A stretch of DNA of 64,000 bases from Bacteroidaceae bacterium (GTDB taxonomy: Bacteria; Bacteroidota; Bacteroidia; Bacteroidales; Bacteroidaceae): the NCBI GenBank assembly GCA_017427065.1, contig JAFRTL010000013.1:1-64000 (forward strand), written 5' to 3'. A program made the position numbers and the translations under genes. Under the pieces are notes generated by a model. It saw nothing but the letters and a program-made list of their open reading frames with translations. It was not told the origin of the DNA and ran no database searches. Below, piece after piece: positions 24,768 to 34,560 of the stretch. How positions within the stretch are numbered: the stretch's first letter is position 1; each line of letters starts with the position of its first letter.

Positions 24768-25427
24768 AAAATAACAGTATCTGAAGAGTTCAAGGGGCAT
24801 TGCCCTGCATTCAAGGGTATTGCTGTGGAGGCAAAGGTGGTGAACACACCTTTCTGCGAAGGCTTGTGGCAGGAGATAGATGCCTATTCGGAGGAACTGA
24901 AAGCGCATCATACCGTCGATGACATCAAGCTGCTGCCTTCTATTGCTGCAACACGCGAAGCCTATCGCCGTTGTGGAAAGGATCCTAGTCGCTACCGTCC
25001 ATCGGCAGAGGCGCTTTGTCGCAGGGTGCTACGTGGCTTGCAGCTCTATCAGATAGATACGCTGGTGGATATCATCAATCTGGTTTCGATGAAGACGGGC
25101 TATTCCATTGGTGGCTTTGATGCGGATAAGTTCCAGGGGGAAGTGCTGACACTGGGCATAGGAAAGGCAGAGGAGCCCTACGAGGGCATCGGACGTGGAA
25201 TGCTGAACATCGAGGGACTGCCTGTCTATAGGGATGCCATCGGGGGTGTAGGTACGCCCACCAGCGACCATGAGCGTACGAAGATGACTCTGGAAACCAC
25301 GCACATCCTGGCTGTGATCAATGGCTATAGCGGTGAAGAGGGCTTGGAAGAGGCTGCGGACTTTACGGCCACTTTGCTCAGGAAGTATGCCAGTGGTACG
25401 GACATACGCGTGTTTAGATTTGAATGA
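24753..25427 (+). CDS. B3/B4 tRNA-binding-domain protein
   Basis: A protein of about 220-224 residues formed by the B3/B4 fold known from the beta subunit of phenylalanyl-tRNA synthetase. Motifs seen are LPSIAATREAYRRCGKDPSR, YRPSAEALCRRVL, VDIINLVSMKTGYSIGGFD and HERTKMTLETTHILAVINGY. Stand-alone B3/B4 proteins may edit or bind aminoacyl-tRNA, but this is not established here. No ATG fits: the frame begins at GTG 24753 or TTG 24765 inside a tandem repeat. The stop overlaps the ATG of the next gene (ATGA at 25424). Confidence 0.82.
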   Translation: MNCELKITVSEEFKGHCPAFKGIAVEAKVVNTPFCEGLWQEIDAYSEELKAHHTVDDIKLLPSIAATREAYRRCGKDPSRYRPSAEALCRRVLRGLQLYQIDTLVDIINLVSMKTGYSIGGFDADKFQGEVLTLGIGKAEEPYEGIGRGMLNIEGLPVYRDAIGGVGTPTSDHERTKMTLETTHILAVINGYSGEEGLEEAADFTATLLRKYASGTDIRVFRFE

Positions 25428-26068
25428 CATTTAATGACAAGATATTGAGAAACAAGTTTATTACAGGTATCGTTTGCACGCTTTGCCTTCTGTTTCAAGT
25501 CACAGAAAGCAAGGCTCAACAATTCAGCGAGAGCGAGGTGAGCTATGTGAGCGCCTCTACCCCTGGATTGTTTGAGGGGAGGAGCAAGTTCTACATCTGC
25601 TCTGACGACCTGCTGAAGCTGGGTTTCTGTTTCCCGTTGCCTGGATGCAACCTGATATCCGACTGGCGCAGAGACAATACCGATCATTCTGGAGTGGACA
25701 TCAAGACCTTTGCCAATGATACGGTGCGCAGCGCTTTCAATGGCGTGGTACGCCTGTCGCGCAACTATGGTGGCTATGGCAATGTCATTGTGGTGCGCCA
25801 TCCTTTTGGCCTGGAAACTGTCTATAGCCACAACTCCGAAAATCTAGTGGAATGTGGGGATTCTGTCAGAGCTGGTCAACCCATCGCCCTTGAGGGGCGT
25901 ACAGGACGTGCCACTACCGAACATGTGCATTTTGAGACACGTATCAACGGGGTAGCCATTAACCCACATTGGTTATTCGACATCGACCACCACACCTTGC
26001 AACCCGTCTGCCTGGAAGTGAAAAAGACGGGCGATGGCGCTTCTGTAGAAATCATTTCAAAAAAATAA
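25424..26068 (+). CDS. Secreted M23-family peptidase (LytM domain)
   Basis: A 214-residue exported protein with a signal peptide (VTESKAQ at about 25-31) and one M23/LytM domain. The zinc ligands are visible as HSGVDI (HxxxD type) near 87 and HVHFE near 167. The middle part has GYGNVIVVRHPFGLETVYSH. It probably acts as a Gly/D-Ala endopeptidase on peptidoglycan in the periplasm. It is translationally coupled (ATGA) to the B3/4 gene. Confidence 0.88.
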   Translation: MTFNDKILRNKFITGIVCTLCLLFQVTESKAQQFSESEVSYVSASTPGLFEGRSKFYICSDDLLKLGFCFPLPGCNLISDWRRDNTDHSGVDIKTFANDTVRSAFNGVVRLSRNYGGYGNVIVVRHPFGLETVYSHNSENLVECGDSVRAGQPIALEGRTGRATTEHVHFETRINGVAINPHWLFDIDHHTLQPVCLEVKKTGDGASVEIISKK

Positions 26069-26100
26069 GTCCAGATGATGGAAATGAGCAAAGGTTTCAC

Positions 26101-26108
26101 TATCTTTG
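26101..26108 (+). promoter_or_regulatory. Predicted -7 box for phoH
   Basis: TATCTTTG, perfect consensus, 26 bp upstream of the ATG at 26135. Confidence 0.6.
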
Positions 26109-26134
26109 TGATTATTTTTATCTAAAAAGGCAGA

Positions 26135-27145
26135 ATGATAGAGAAGGTTATCATATTGGAAGACGTGGATCCCATCATTTTCTTTGGGGTGAACAACACG
26201 AATATGCAACTCATCAAAGCACTTTATCCGAAGTTGCGCATCATCGCACGTGGAAATGTCATTAAGGTGCTAGGGGATGAGGAGGAGATGGCTGCCTTTG
26301 AAGAGAATATCATCAAGCTGGAGAAGTATTGTGCGGAGTTCAACTCGCTGAAAGAAGAGGTAATCATCGACATTGTGAAGGGTAATGCCCCACAGGCAGA
26401 GAAATCGGGACACGTCATTGTCTTCAGCGTGACTGGCAAACCTATCATTCCACGTAGCGAGAATCAGCTGAAACTGGTGGAGGCTTTCAAGAAGAGCGAC
26501 CTGGTGTTTGCCATTGGTCCTGCAGGTTCGGGCAAGACTTACACTGCCATAGCCCTGGCCGTGCGTGCCTTGAAAAACAAAGAGATTAAGAAAATTATCC
26601 TGAGTCGCCCTGCTGTGGAAGCGGGTGAGAAACTGGGATTCCTTCCTGGCGACATGAAGGAGAAGATAGACCCCTACCTGCAACCGCTTTATGATGCCTT
26701 GCAAGACATGATCCCAGCGGCTAAGTTGCAGGAATACCTGGAAAACAATGTCATTCAGATAGCTCCGCTGGCGTTTATGCGTGGTCGTACGTTGAACGAT
26801 GCAGTAGTGATCCTGGACGAAGCGCAGAATACCAGTACGCAACAGATCAAGATGTTCCTTACCCGTATGGGTATGAATACCAAGATGTTTGTCACAGGCG
26901 ACATCACACAGATAGACCTGCCACCTTCTCAAACCTCTGGCTTGATCCAAGCCTTGCATATACTCAAGGGCGTCAAGGGCATCAATGTGGTGGAGATGAA
27001 CAAGAAAGACATCGTGCGCCATAAGCTGGTGGAACATATCGTAGAGGCTTACGATAAGTACGACAAGGAGCGCAAGGAGGAACGCGAGCGTCTGAAGGCA
27101 GAAAAAGAAACAGAGGAAAAAGAAACTAATAATCAAACTTTATAA
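26135..27145 (+). CDS. phoH: PhoH-family ATPase
   Basis: A 336-residue PhoH-like protein. An N-terminal region with a KH-like look (residues 1-95) precedes the ATPase core: Walker A GPAGSGKT near 129-136, [20 protein letters not shown], Walker B-like [11 protein letters not shown] near 225 and [12 protein letters not shown]. PhoH proteins are cytosolic ATPases linked to RNA metabolism. It is followed closely (4 bp) by purC. Confidence 0.92.
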   Translation: MIEKVIILEDVDPIIFFGVNNTNMQLIKALYPKLRIIARGNVIKVLGDEEEMAAFEENIIKLEKYCAEFNSLKEEVIIDIVKGNAPQAEKSGHVIVFSVTGKPIIPRSENQLKLVEAFKKSDLVFAIGPAGSGKTYTAIALAVRALKNKEIKKIILSRPAVEAGEKLGFLPGDMKEKIDPYLQPLYDALQDMIPAAKLQEYLENNVIQIAPLAFMRGRTLNDAVVILDEAQNTSTQQIKMFLTRMGMNTKMFVTGDITQIDLPPSQTSGLIQALHILKGVKGINVVEMNKKDIVRHKLVEHIVEAYDKYDKERKEERERLKAEKETEEKETNNQTL

Positions 27146-27149
27146 AGCT

Positions 27150-28091
27150 ATGAAAGCAATAACAAGAACAGACTTCAACTTTCCTGGACAGAAAAGCGTG
27201 TATCATGGAAAAGTACGCGATGTGTACAACATCAATGACGAGAAGTTGGTCATGGTTGCCACGGATCGCATTTCAGCATTTGACGTGATTCTGCCTAAGG
27301 GCATTCCTTTCAAGGGACAGGTATTGAACCAGATTGCTGCCAAGTTTTTGGATGCGACTACCGACATCTGCCCTAATTGGAAAGTCTGCTCTCCAGACCC
27401 TATGGTGACTGTAGGGGTGATGTGCGAGGGTTTCCCTCTGGAAATGATTGTGCGTGGCTATCTGTGTGGCAGCGCCTGGCGTGCCTACAAGAGTGGCGTG
27501 CGCGAAATCTGTGGCGTGAAGTTGCCTGAGGGAATGAAGGAAAACCAAAAGTTCCCTGAGCCTATCATCACCCCTACCACAAAGGCAGAGATTGGCGAAC
27601 ATGATGCCGACATCTCCAAGGCAGAGATTCTGGCCAAAGGTCTGGCTACTCCAGAAGAGTATGACTTGTTGGAAAAATATACCTTGGCCCTCTTCAAGCG
27701 TGGTACGGAGATCGCTGCTCAGCGTGGTTTGATTCTGGTGGACACCAAGTATGAGTTTGGCAAGCATAACGGTACCATCTATCTGATGGACGAGATCCAT
27801 ACACCCGACAGCAGCCGCTACTTCTATGCAGAAGGCTATGAAGAGAAGTTTGCCAAGGGTAAGCCTCAGAAGCAACTGAGCAAGGAGTTCGTGCGCGAAT
27901 GGTTGATGGATAACGGCTTCCAAGGCAAGGCTGGTCAACAGGTGCCTGAGATGACAGATGCCATTGTGGAGAGCATCAGCGACCGCTACATTGAGCTTTA
28001 CGAACATATCACAGGTGAGAAGTTCGAGAAAGCCAATGCAGAAGGCGATGTACTGGCACGCATAGAAGCCAACGTGAACAAGGCTTTATGA
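27150..28091 (+). CDS. purC: SAICAR synthase PurC
   Basis: A 313-residue phosphoribosylaminoimidazole-succinocarboxamide synthase, which joins CAIR and aspartate in purine synthesis. Motifs: [65 protein letters not shown] and [13 protein letters not shown]. The length fits the longer bacterial/eukaryote-like type. It overlaps the next gene by 4 bp (ATGA). Confidence 0.96.
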   Translation: MKAITRTDFNFPGQKSVYHGKVRDVYNINDEKLVMVATDRISAFDVILPKGIPFKGQVLNQIAAKFLDATTDICPNWKVCSPDPMVTVGVMCEGFPLEMIVRGYLCGSAWRAYKSGVREICGVKLPEGMKENQKFPEPIITPTTKAEIGEHDADISKAEILAKGLATPEEYDLLEKYTLALFKRGTEIAAQRGLILVDTKYEFGKHNGTIYLMDEIHTPDSSRYFYAEGYEEKFAKGKPQKQLSKEFVREWLMDNGFQGKAGQQVPEMTDAIVESISDRYIELYEHITGEKFEKANAEGDVLARIEANVNKAL

Positions 28092-28828
28092 CAAGCTACG
28101 CCCAAGAGCAGGTTACGCCCTATGACCATCAGCGGGAGAAGAGCGAGCAGGTGGAAGAGATGTTCGACCATATCGCTCACTCTTACGACCAACTGAACAC
28201 GACGCTGTCTGTGGGTATAGACAAGCTCTGGAGGCGCAAGGCCATCAAGACATTACAGGCTTATCGTCCCCAACGCCTCTTGGATGTGGCAACGGGTACA
28301 GGCGACTTTGCCATTTTGGCTTGTCGCAAGTTAAAGCCTCAGCAGATTATCGGCATCGATATTTCTGAAGGAATGATGGCTGTGGGACGCAAGAAGGTGG
28401 AACAGGCAGGTCTGGAGTCAGTCATCCGTTTCAAACGGGAAGACTGCACGGCCCTCAGTTTTGATGCGGAGAGTTTCGATGCCATCACGGTGGCTTTCGG
28501 AGTACGCAACTTCGATGGGCTCGACAAAGGCTTGAAAGAGATGCACAGAGTGCTGAAACAGGGAGGAAGGCTGGTGATACTGGAGTTATCCTCTCCTACC
28601 CGCTTCCCTATGAAGCAGCTCTACCGTTTCTACTCCCGAACGGTGATGCGCTGGGTAGGTAGGCTGATTTCGAAAGACGACAGTGCCTACACTTACTTGC
28701 CACAGAGCATAGAGGCCTGTCCGCAAGGAGAACAAATGGCTGGGATTATTCACAGAGCCGGATTTGAAGAGGTGAAGTATGAGCAGTTGACCTTCGGTAT
28801 CTGTACGTTATATACAGCAACGAAATAG
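28088..28828 (+). CDS. menG: Demethylmenaquinone methyltransferase MenG/UbiE
   Basis: A 246-residue class I SAM-dependent methyltransferase. Motif I reads [19 protein letters not shown] near 62-72, then IGIDISEGM, and the family signature [13 protein letters not shown] and [17 protein letters not shown]. It catalyses the last step of menaquinone synthesis at the inner membrane face; Bacteroidales use menaquinone. It starts within purC (4-bp overlap). Confidence 0.94.
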   Translation: MTSYAQEQVTPYDHQREKSEQVEEMFDHIAHSYDQLNTTLSVGIDKLWRRKAIKTLQAYRPQRLLDVATGTGDFAILACRKLKPQQIIGIDISEGMMAVGRKKVEQAGLESVIRFKREDCTALSFDAESFDAITVAFGVRNFDGLDKGLKEMHRVLKQGGRLVILELSSPTRFPMKQLYRFYSRTVMRWVGRLISKDDSAYTYLPQSIEACPQGEQMAGIIHRAGFEEVKYEQLTFGICTLYTATK

Positions 28829-28854
28829 GTTTGACCTTAACTAAAACTAAAGAT

Positions 28855-29601
28855 ATGGACAAGTACGGATTAATAGGCTATCCATTGAGGCACTCGTTCT
28901 CAAGGAACTACTTCAATGAGAAATTTGCATCAGAGAATATCGATGCAGAGTACGTTAATTTTGAGATTGAAGACATCGCTGCCTTCAAGCGCATTATTGA
29001 CGGCAATCCCAACCTGCGTGGCATGAATGTCACCATCCCTTATAAGGAGCAGGTGATCCCATATCTTGATAGCCTTGATCCTGCGACAGCCAAGCGTATC
29101 GGAGCTGTGAATGTCATCAAAATCATCCGTGAAGGAAGAAAGGTTCAGTTGATTGGCTATAATTCCGATATCTTGGGTTTCTCCCATTCCATCGAACCTT
29201 ATCTGCAGCCAAAGCATAAGAAGGCGTTGATTCTGGGTACAGGTGGAGCCAGCAAGGCCGTGTTCTGTGGCTTGGAGGACTTAGGTGTGGAGAGTACCTT
29301 TGTCTCCCGTACGAAGAAAGGTCCCAGCTTGCTGACCTACGACGAACTGACACCCGAGATCATGGCGGAGCATCTGGTCATAGTGAACTGTACGCCTGTG
29401 GGCATGTATCCCAACGTGGACTTCTGTCCTGAAATCCCTTACAAATGCCTGACTCCCGACCATCTGCTTTACGATCTGCTCTATAATCCTGATGAAACCC
29501 TCTTCATGAAAAAGGGGGCAGAACATGGCGCCACAGTTAAGAATGGGTTGGAAATGCTGCTCCTTCAGGCTTTTGAATCATGGCAGATCTGGCATAAATA
29601 A
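28855..29601 (+). CDS. aroE: Shikimate dehydrogenase AroE
   Basis: The ATG at 28855 (MDKYGLIGYPLRHSFSRNYF) is used. The 248-residue enzyme shows the shikimate-binding SFS motif, NVTIPYKEQVIPYL with the catalytic Lys, GAVNVIKI, the nucleotide-binding ALILGTGGASKAVFCGLEDL and NCTPVGMYPN. It reduces 3-dehydroshikimate with NADPH in the aromatic amino acid pathway. It is co-directional with menG. Confidence 0.95.
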   Translation: MDKYGLIGYPLRHSFSRNYFNEKFASENIDAEYVNFEIEDIAAFKRIIDGNPNLRGMNVTIPYKEQVIPYLDSLDPATAKRIGAVNVIKIIREGRKVQLIGYNSDILGFSHSIEPYLQPKHKKALILGTGGASKAVFCGLEDLGVESTFVSRTKKGPSLLTYDELTPEIMAEHLVIVNCTPVGMYPNVDFCPEIPYKCLTPDHLLYDLLYNPDETLFMKKGAEHGATVKNGLEMLLLQAFESWQIWHK

Positions 29602-29645
29602 CATGAAACATTAAACATGAAACATTAAACATTGGGCATTGAGGA
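29601..29645 (+). repeat. Short tandem repeat at the start of the hydrolase gene
   Basis: Units ACATGAA/ACATTAA alternate, then decay into TTGGGCATTGAGGATTGGG. The repeat fills the space from the aroE stop into the beginning of the next frame, whose plausible start codons (ATT 29624, TTG 29639) lie inside it. Confidence 0.7.
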
Positions 29646-30592
29646 TTGGGAAGGTTTTCAAATATGGTTGTTGGGGCATTTTAGCCGTCCTTCTATTGGT
29701 GCTGATCATAGGCAGTTTCACGATGCTCGACATGGCCATGAAACCTACCTATGGCAAAGGACGCGACCTGGAAGGCGCTATGGCCAGAATGCGTAAAGAA
29801 TATCCGCACACCATCTCATGGCTCGACAGTTTGCAAACACATGAAGCACTGAAAGACACCTTCATCCATACAGAGAATGGGCGACGACTGCATGCGTTCT
29901 ATGTGCGTGCGCCCAAAGTCACAGCAAAAACAGCTATTCTGCTGCATGGCTATACAGACAAAGCCATTCGTATGCTCCCTATCGGTTATATCTACCATCA
30001 CCTAATGGGTTATAATGTACTGCTTCCCGACATTCACGCACATGGTGAAAGTGATGGGGATGTCATTCAGATGGGATGGAAAGACTGTAAGGATATCAAG
30101 CTTTGGAGCAAACTAGCTGACAAGATTTTTGGGACAATAACCAAGCAGGTGGTGCATGGCATTTCGATGGGAGGTTTCATGACGATGGTTTTAGCAGGTG
30201 AGAAGATGCCACAAATGACAGCTTTCGTGGATGATTGTGGCTATACCAGCGTATGGGACGAATTTGCCAATGAACTGAAAGCGTCGTTTGGTCTTCCTGA
30301 ATTTCCACTGATGTACACAACCAGTCTGCTTTGCAAAATCCGTTATGGATGGAGCTTCGGAGAGGCTGATGCAGTGAAGAAAGTGAGAAAAAGCGAAAAA
30401 CCCATCTTCTTTATCCACGGAGACAAGGACCGTTATGTGCCTACCCACATGGTGCATACGCTTTATGAGGCCAAGCCTCAACCTAAAGAGCTATGGCTCA
30501 CCCCTGGAGTTGAACATGCGATGTCTTACTATACCTACCCCGAAGAATATGCACAAAGAGTCGTGAACTTCTGTCAGAAATACCTCCCATAG
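29639..30592 (+). CDS. Alpha/beta hydrolase, membrane-anchored
   Basis: A protein of about 317 residues. Residues 8-30 form a hydrophobic N-terminal anchor (GILAVLLLVLIIGSFTML), followed by an alpha/beta hydrolase domain: AILLHGYTDKAIRMLPIGYI, HAHGESDG, the nucleophile elbow HGISMGGFMTM, then FIHGDKDRYVPTHMV and a catalytic His in GVEHAMSYY. It is related to serine aminopeptidase/esterase-type hydrolases with unknown substrate. No ATG fits the N-terminus; a TTG at 29639 in the preceding repeat is the likely start. Confidence 0.85.
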   Translation: MRIGKVFKYGCWGILAVLLLVLIIGSFTMLDMAMKPTYGKGRDLEGAMARMRKEYPHTISWLDSLQTHEALKDTFIHTENGRRLHAFYVRAPKVTAKTAILLHGYTDKAIRMLPIGYIYHHLMGYNVLLPDIHAHGESDGDVIQMGWKDCKDIKLWSKLADKIFGTITKQVVHGISMGGFMTMVLAGEKMPQMTAFVDDCGYTSVWDEFANELKASFGLPEFPLMYTTSLLCKIRYGWSFGEADAVKKVRKSEKPIFFIHGDKDRYVPTHMVHTLYEAKPQPKELWLTPGVEHAMSYYTYPEEYAQRVVNFCQKYLP

Positions 30593-30649
30593 AACCACGG
30601 ATGGTTTAATGTATCTTATCCTAAAGTAAATGCAGTAAAAGCAACTCCA

Positions 30650-30681
30650 TTGCATTATATTAAAAATAATGTGTATCTTTG
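30650..30681 (+). promoter_or_regulatory. Predicted promoter for the TPM-LemA operon
   Basis: TTG at 30650-30652 and a perfect TATCTTTG at 30674-30681, spaced 21 bp; the ATG follows at 30702. Confidence 0.65.
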
Positions 30682-30701
30682 CAACATAATAAAAGAAGAG
30701 C

Positions 30702-31619
30702 ATGAAACGACTACTGGTATACTTGACATTCTGCCTTATTTTTATAGGCTTACAGGCTCAAGAAATCTTTACACCCGACAATCTGCCAAAAGTGCATATT
30801 GCCGATCGTACCCAGTATGTCTGCAACCCATCGGGCATTCTCTCACAACAAGCTTGCGACAGCATCAACACCTGGCTCTATGATCTGGAACAGCAAACAG
30901 GCATTGAGACGGTTGTAGCAGCCGTTCCAAGCATCGGTGATGTGGAGTGTTTCGATTTCTGCCACGAACTGCTGAACAGCTGGGGAGTGGGAAAGAGAGG
31001 AAAAGACAATGGTCTGGTGGTGTTACTCGTCATCGACCAACGATGCATACAGTTCTATACAGGCTATGGGTTGGAAGGTGAATTGCCTGACGCCATCTGT
31101 AAGCGCATACAGACACAAAACATGTTGCCCTACCTACGTGATAACAAATGGGACGACGGCATGTTGGCAGGCATGAAGGCCATCTGCGCTCGCTTAGATG
31201 GCAGCATGGAGAACGACACGGAAGAAGATGATGACGTAGCTGCGCTCATCGGGTTCATGTGTGCCATGGTTGGTCTTTTAGCTATTATCTTCTTCTTCGC
31301 TTGGTTGGCAGCCTACAGGGCCAGCAAATGTCCTCATTGCGGGAAGCACGAGCTGAAACGCATTACCAGCCGTATTGCCTATCGACGTGGTGGTATCATA
31401 GCCAAAGATGTGACCTACCTATGCACGCACTGCGGGCAACAAGTGGTGAAACGAGAGAACTCCTATGATCAGAATTATCGTGGTCGCGGAGGTGGAGGTG
31501 GACCTGTCATCTTTGGTGGTGGCGGCTTTGGAGGCGGAGGCTTCGGAGGTGGTGGCGGCTTCGGAGGTAGCTTCGGAGGCGGCATGGGCGGCGGAGGAGG
31601 CGCTGGAAGCCACTTCTAA
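30702..31619 (+). CDS. TPM-domain protein with Gly-rich tail (YgcG-like)
   Basis: A 305-residue protein: signal peptide 1-19 (IFIGLQAQ), a TPM domain at about 30-165 (ILSQQACDSINTWLYDLEQQ, GKRGKDNGLVVLLVIDQRCI, GYGLEGELPDAICKRI), a membrane segment near 183-207, two CxxC pairs (CPHCGKHEL, CTHCGQQ) suggesting a small zinc ribbon in the cytosolic part, and a C-terminal tail of about 45 residues that is nearly all Gly and Phe. TPM proteins commonly pair with LemA, as here (31655). Confidence 0.88.
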   Translation: MKRLLVYLTFCLIFIGLQAQEIFTPDNLPKVHIADRTQYVCNPSGILSQQACDSINTWLYDLEQQTGIETVVAAVPSIGDVECFDFCHELLNSWGVGKRGKDNGLVVLLVIDQRCIQFYTGYGLEGELPDAICKRIQTQNMLPYLRDNKWDDGMLAGMKAICARLDGSMENDTEEDDDVAALIGFMCAMVGLLAIIFFFAWLAAYRASKCPHCGKHELKRITSRIAYRRGGIIAKDVTYLCTHCGQQVVKRENSYDQNYRGRGGGGGPVIFGGGGFGGGGFGGGGGFGGSFGGGMGGGGGAGSHF

Positions 31620-31654
31620 GATTAAAAGAATAAATAATTAAAACATTTTAGGAT

Positions 31655-32236
31655 ATGAAAAAGTTATTAATTGGAATTATCGTATTGATCGCCCTGGTGG
31701 TTATGTGGGGCGTTAGTATTTACAATGGTATGGTGGGCCTGGATGAAGGCGTGAACACCGCATGGGCAAATGTAGAGACTCAGTATCAGCGTCGTGCCGA
31801 CCTGATTCCTAATCTGGTGAATACCGTAAAAGGCTATGCAGAGCATGAGCAGAGCACTTTCGAGGCTGTAGTGAATGCACGTAGTAAGGCTACTTCCATC
31901 ACTGTGGATCCAACCAACTTGACTCCTGAGAAGTTGCAGGAATTCCAGGCTGCTCAAGGAGAGGTGACTTCAGCATTGAGCCGTCTGATCGCTGTGGCAG
32001 AAAATTATCCTGACCTTAAGGCCAGCGAACAATTCATGGAACTGCAGGCACAGTTGGAAGGTACAGAGAACCGCATCAGCGTAGCACGCAAGAACTACAA
32101 CGATGAAGCTCGTACCTACAATACCACGATCCGTACATTCCCTAAGAACATCTTCGCAGGAATGCTTGGATTCAGCCAGCGTGCGTACTTCGAGGCAACA
32201 CAAGGCGCAGAGGTAGCTCCTACTGTTCAGTTCTAA
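31655..32236 (+). CDS. lemA: LemA family protein
   Basis: A 193-residue membrane protein with one N-terminal membrane helix (LIGIIVLIALVVMWGVSIYN) and a long helical bundle. Family motifs: NTAWANVETQYQRRADLIPN, LVNTVKGYAEHEQ, ENYPDLKASEQFMELQAQLE and GTENRISVARKNYNDEARTY. LemA proteins are of unclear function, often next to TPM proteins. It probably shares the transcript of the upstream TPM gene (35 bp gap). Confidence 0.93.
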   Translation: MKKLLIGIIVLIALVVMWGVSIYNGMVGLDEGVNTAWANVETQYQRRADLIPNLVNTVKGYAEHEQSTFEAVVNARSKATSITVDPTNLTPEKLQEFQAAQGEVTSALSRLIAVAENYPDLKASEQFMELQAQLEGTENRISVARKNYNDEARTYNTTIRTFPKNIFAGMLGFSQRAYFEATQGAEVAPTVQF

Positions 32237-32257
32237 CCTTCCCAAAAACAACCTGCT

Positions 32258-33436
32258 ATGAGCAACAATCAGAGATATATGATGCGTGGCGTGAGTGCCT
32301 CCAAAGAAGATGTGCATAACGCTATCAAGAACATTGACAAGGGTATCTTCCCCAAGGCATTCTGTAAGATCATTCCCGACATACTGGGAGGCGATCCCGA
32401 CTATTGTAATATCATGCATGCCGACGGCGCTGGCACCAAGTCGAGCTTAGCCTATCTGTATTGGAAAGAAACGGGTGACCTCTCTGTATGGAAAGGCATC
32501 GCGCAAGATTCACTCATCATGAATATCGACGACTTACTTTGTGTAGGTGCTGTGGACAACATCTTGGTGTCTAGCACTATCGGACGCAATAAGTTGTTGA
32601 TACCAGGCGAAGTGATCGCTGCCATTATCAACGGTACAGATAAACTGTTGGCTGAATTGAGAGAGATGGGAATCGGTGTCTATGCCACAGGTGGCGAAAC
32701 TGCTGATGTAGGCGATCTGGTACGTACCATCATCGTGGATACCACGGTGACTTGCCGTATGAAGCGTAGCGATGTGATCAATAACGCCAACATTCAGGCT
32801 GGCGATGTTATCGTTGGCATGTCATCTTATGGCCAGGCTACCTATGAGAACGAATACAATGGCGGTATGGGCAGTAATGGTCTGACAAGCGCCCGTCATG
32901 ATGTATTCGCTAAATATCTGGCAGAGAAATATCCTGAGAGCTACGACAAGGCAGTACCCGAGGATCTGGTTTACAGCGGGAAATTGAAACTTACAGACAA
33001 GGTGGAAGGTTCTCCACTGGATGCAGGAAAGTTGGTACTCTCCCCTACCCGTACTTATGCCCCAGTCATCAAACGACTTCTCGACGAGATGCGTCATGAG
33101 GTGCATGGCATGATTCACTGTTCAGGAGGTGCTCAGACGAAGATTCTCCATTTCATGCCCGATGGTTGCAAGGTCATTAAAGACCATCTCTTCCCTGTTC
33201 CTCCACTCTTCCGCACCATCAAGGAACAGAGCGGGACAGACTGGCAGGAAATGTACAAGGTGTTCAATATGGGACATCGCATGGAGGTATATCTCGCTCC
33301 CGAGTATGCAGACAAAGTCATCGAGATAAGTCAGAGTTTTGGCATTGATGCTCAGATAGTGGGACGTGTAGAAAAGAGCGATTGGGAAGGACTGGTGATT
33401 GAAAGCGAGTTCGGAAAGTTTGAATACCCAAGATAA
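32258..33436 (+). CDS. purM: Phosphoribosylformylglycinamidine cyclo-ligase PurM (AIR synthase)
   Basis: A 392-residue enzyme of the longer Bacteroidetes PurM type. Motifs: HADGAGTKSSLAYLYWKET, AQDSLIMNIDDLLCVGA, ATGGETADVGDLV, GVYATGG and HCSGGAQTKILHF. It catalyses ATP-dependent ring closure of FGAM to AIR in purine synthesis. It has 2 bp between its stop and the prfA ATG. Confidence 0.92.
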   Translation: MSNNQRYMMRGVSASKEDVHNAIKNIDKGIFPKAFCKIIPDILGGDPDYCNIMHADGAGTKSSLAYLYWKETGDLSVWKGIAQDSLIMNIDDLLCVGAVDNILVSSTIGRNKLLIPGEVIAAIINGTDKLLAELREMGIGVYATGGETADVGDLVRTIIVDTTVTCRMKRSDVINNANIQAGDVIVGMSSYGQATYENEYNGGMGSNGLTSARHDVFAKYLAEKYPESYDKAVPEDLVYSGKLKLTDKVEGSPLDAGKLVLSPTRTYAPVIKRLLDEMRHEVHGMIHCSGGAQTKILHFMPDGCKVIKDHLFPVPPLFRTIKEQSGTDWQEMYKVFNMGHRMEVYLAPEYADKVIEISQSFGIDAQIVGRVEKSDWEGLVIESEFGKFEYPR

Positions 33437-33438
33437 AT

Positions 33439-34548
33439 ATGGCTGAAACAAACCTTTTGGAAAAACTCAACGGACTGCTTCCCCGCTTTGAGGAAGTTTC
33501 TACGCTCATCACAGACCCCAGCGTGATAGCTGATCAGCAGCGCTATGTCAAGTTGACCAGGGAGTACAAGGACCTTAGTAACTTGATGAAAGCTCGTCAG
33601 GAATACATGCAGGTGCTACAAGGTATCGAAGAAGCCAAGGACATCCTCGTGAACGAGGAAGATCCTGAAATGAAAGAAATGGCTCGCGAAGAACTGACAG
33701 CCAATCAAGAAAAGCAACCTGCATTGGAGGAGAAAATAAAGCTGATGCTTATCCCTTCTGACCCAACGGATAGTCGTAATGCGATCTTGGAAATCCGCGG
33801 AGGTACGGGAGGCGACGAAGCGGCCCTCTTTGCTGGAGATCTTTTCCGCATGTACTCCAAGTTCTGCGAAATGAAAGGCTGGAAGTTTGAAGTATCCAGT
33901 GCCAGCGAAGGCGCTGTTGGAGGTTTCAAGGAAGTGATCTGTTCCGTTACAGGAGAAGGAGTATATGGTACTCTGAAATATGAGAGTGGCGTACATCGCG
34001 TACAGCGTGTTCCTGTGACTGAGACGCAAGGACGCGTCCATACTTCTGCAGCTTCTGTAGCCGTCCTTCCTGAAGCCGATCCCTTTGAAGTGAACATCAA
34101 CGAAGGTGAAATCCGTTGGGATACTTTCCGAAGCAGCGGAGCAGGTGGTCAGAATGTCAATAAGGTAGAATCGGGCGTTCGCCTGCGCTATAATTGGAAG
34201 AATCCAAACACTGGAGTAGTTGAGGAGATACTTATCGAGTGTACAGAAACGCGCGACCAGCCCAAAAACAAGGAGCGCGCTTTGGCACGACTGCGTACCT
34301 TTATCTATGATAAGGAGCATCAGAAGTACATGGACGATATTGCTCAAAAGCGCAAGACGATGGTATCTACAGGTGATCGCAGTGCCAAAATTCGTACGTA
34401 CAACTATCCTCAAGGACGCATTACGGATCATCGCATCAACTATACCATTTATAATCTGGCAGCTTTTATGGATGGTAACATTCAGGATTGTATCGATCAT
34501 CTGATAGTGGCAGAGAATGCGGAAAGATTGAAGGAAAGTGAATTGTGA
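33439..34548 (+). CDS. prfA: Peptide chain release factor 1
   Basis: A 369-residue class I release factor recognising UAA/UAG. The codon-recognition PxT motif is PVT at 192-194 and the peptidyl-hydrolysis GGQ motif is at 236-238 (SSGAGGQNVNKVES). The acidic N-terminal helices and GGTGGDEAALFAGDLFRMY are typical. The presence of PVT rather than SPF separates RF1 from RF2. Confidence 0.96.
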   Translation: MAETNLLEKLNGLLPRFEEVSTLITDPSVIADQQRYVKLTREYKDLSNLMKARQEYMQVLQGIEEAKDILVNEEDPEMKEMAREELTANQEKQPALEEKIKLMLIPSDPTDSRNAILEIRGGTGGDEAALFAGDLFRMYSKFCEMKGWKFEVSSASEGAVGGFKEVICSVTGEGVYGTLKYESGVHRVQRVPVTETQGRVHTSAASVAVLPEADPFEVNINEGEIRWDTFRSSGAGGQNVNKVESGVRLRYNWKNPNTGVVEEILIECTETRDQPKNKERALARLRTFIYDKEHQKYMDDIAQKRKTMVSTGDRSAKIRTYNYPQGRITDHRINYTIYNLAAFMDGNIQDCIDHLIVAENAERLKESEL

Positions 34549-34560
34549 TTAATTGTTAGC

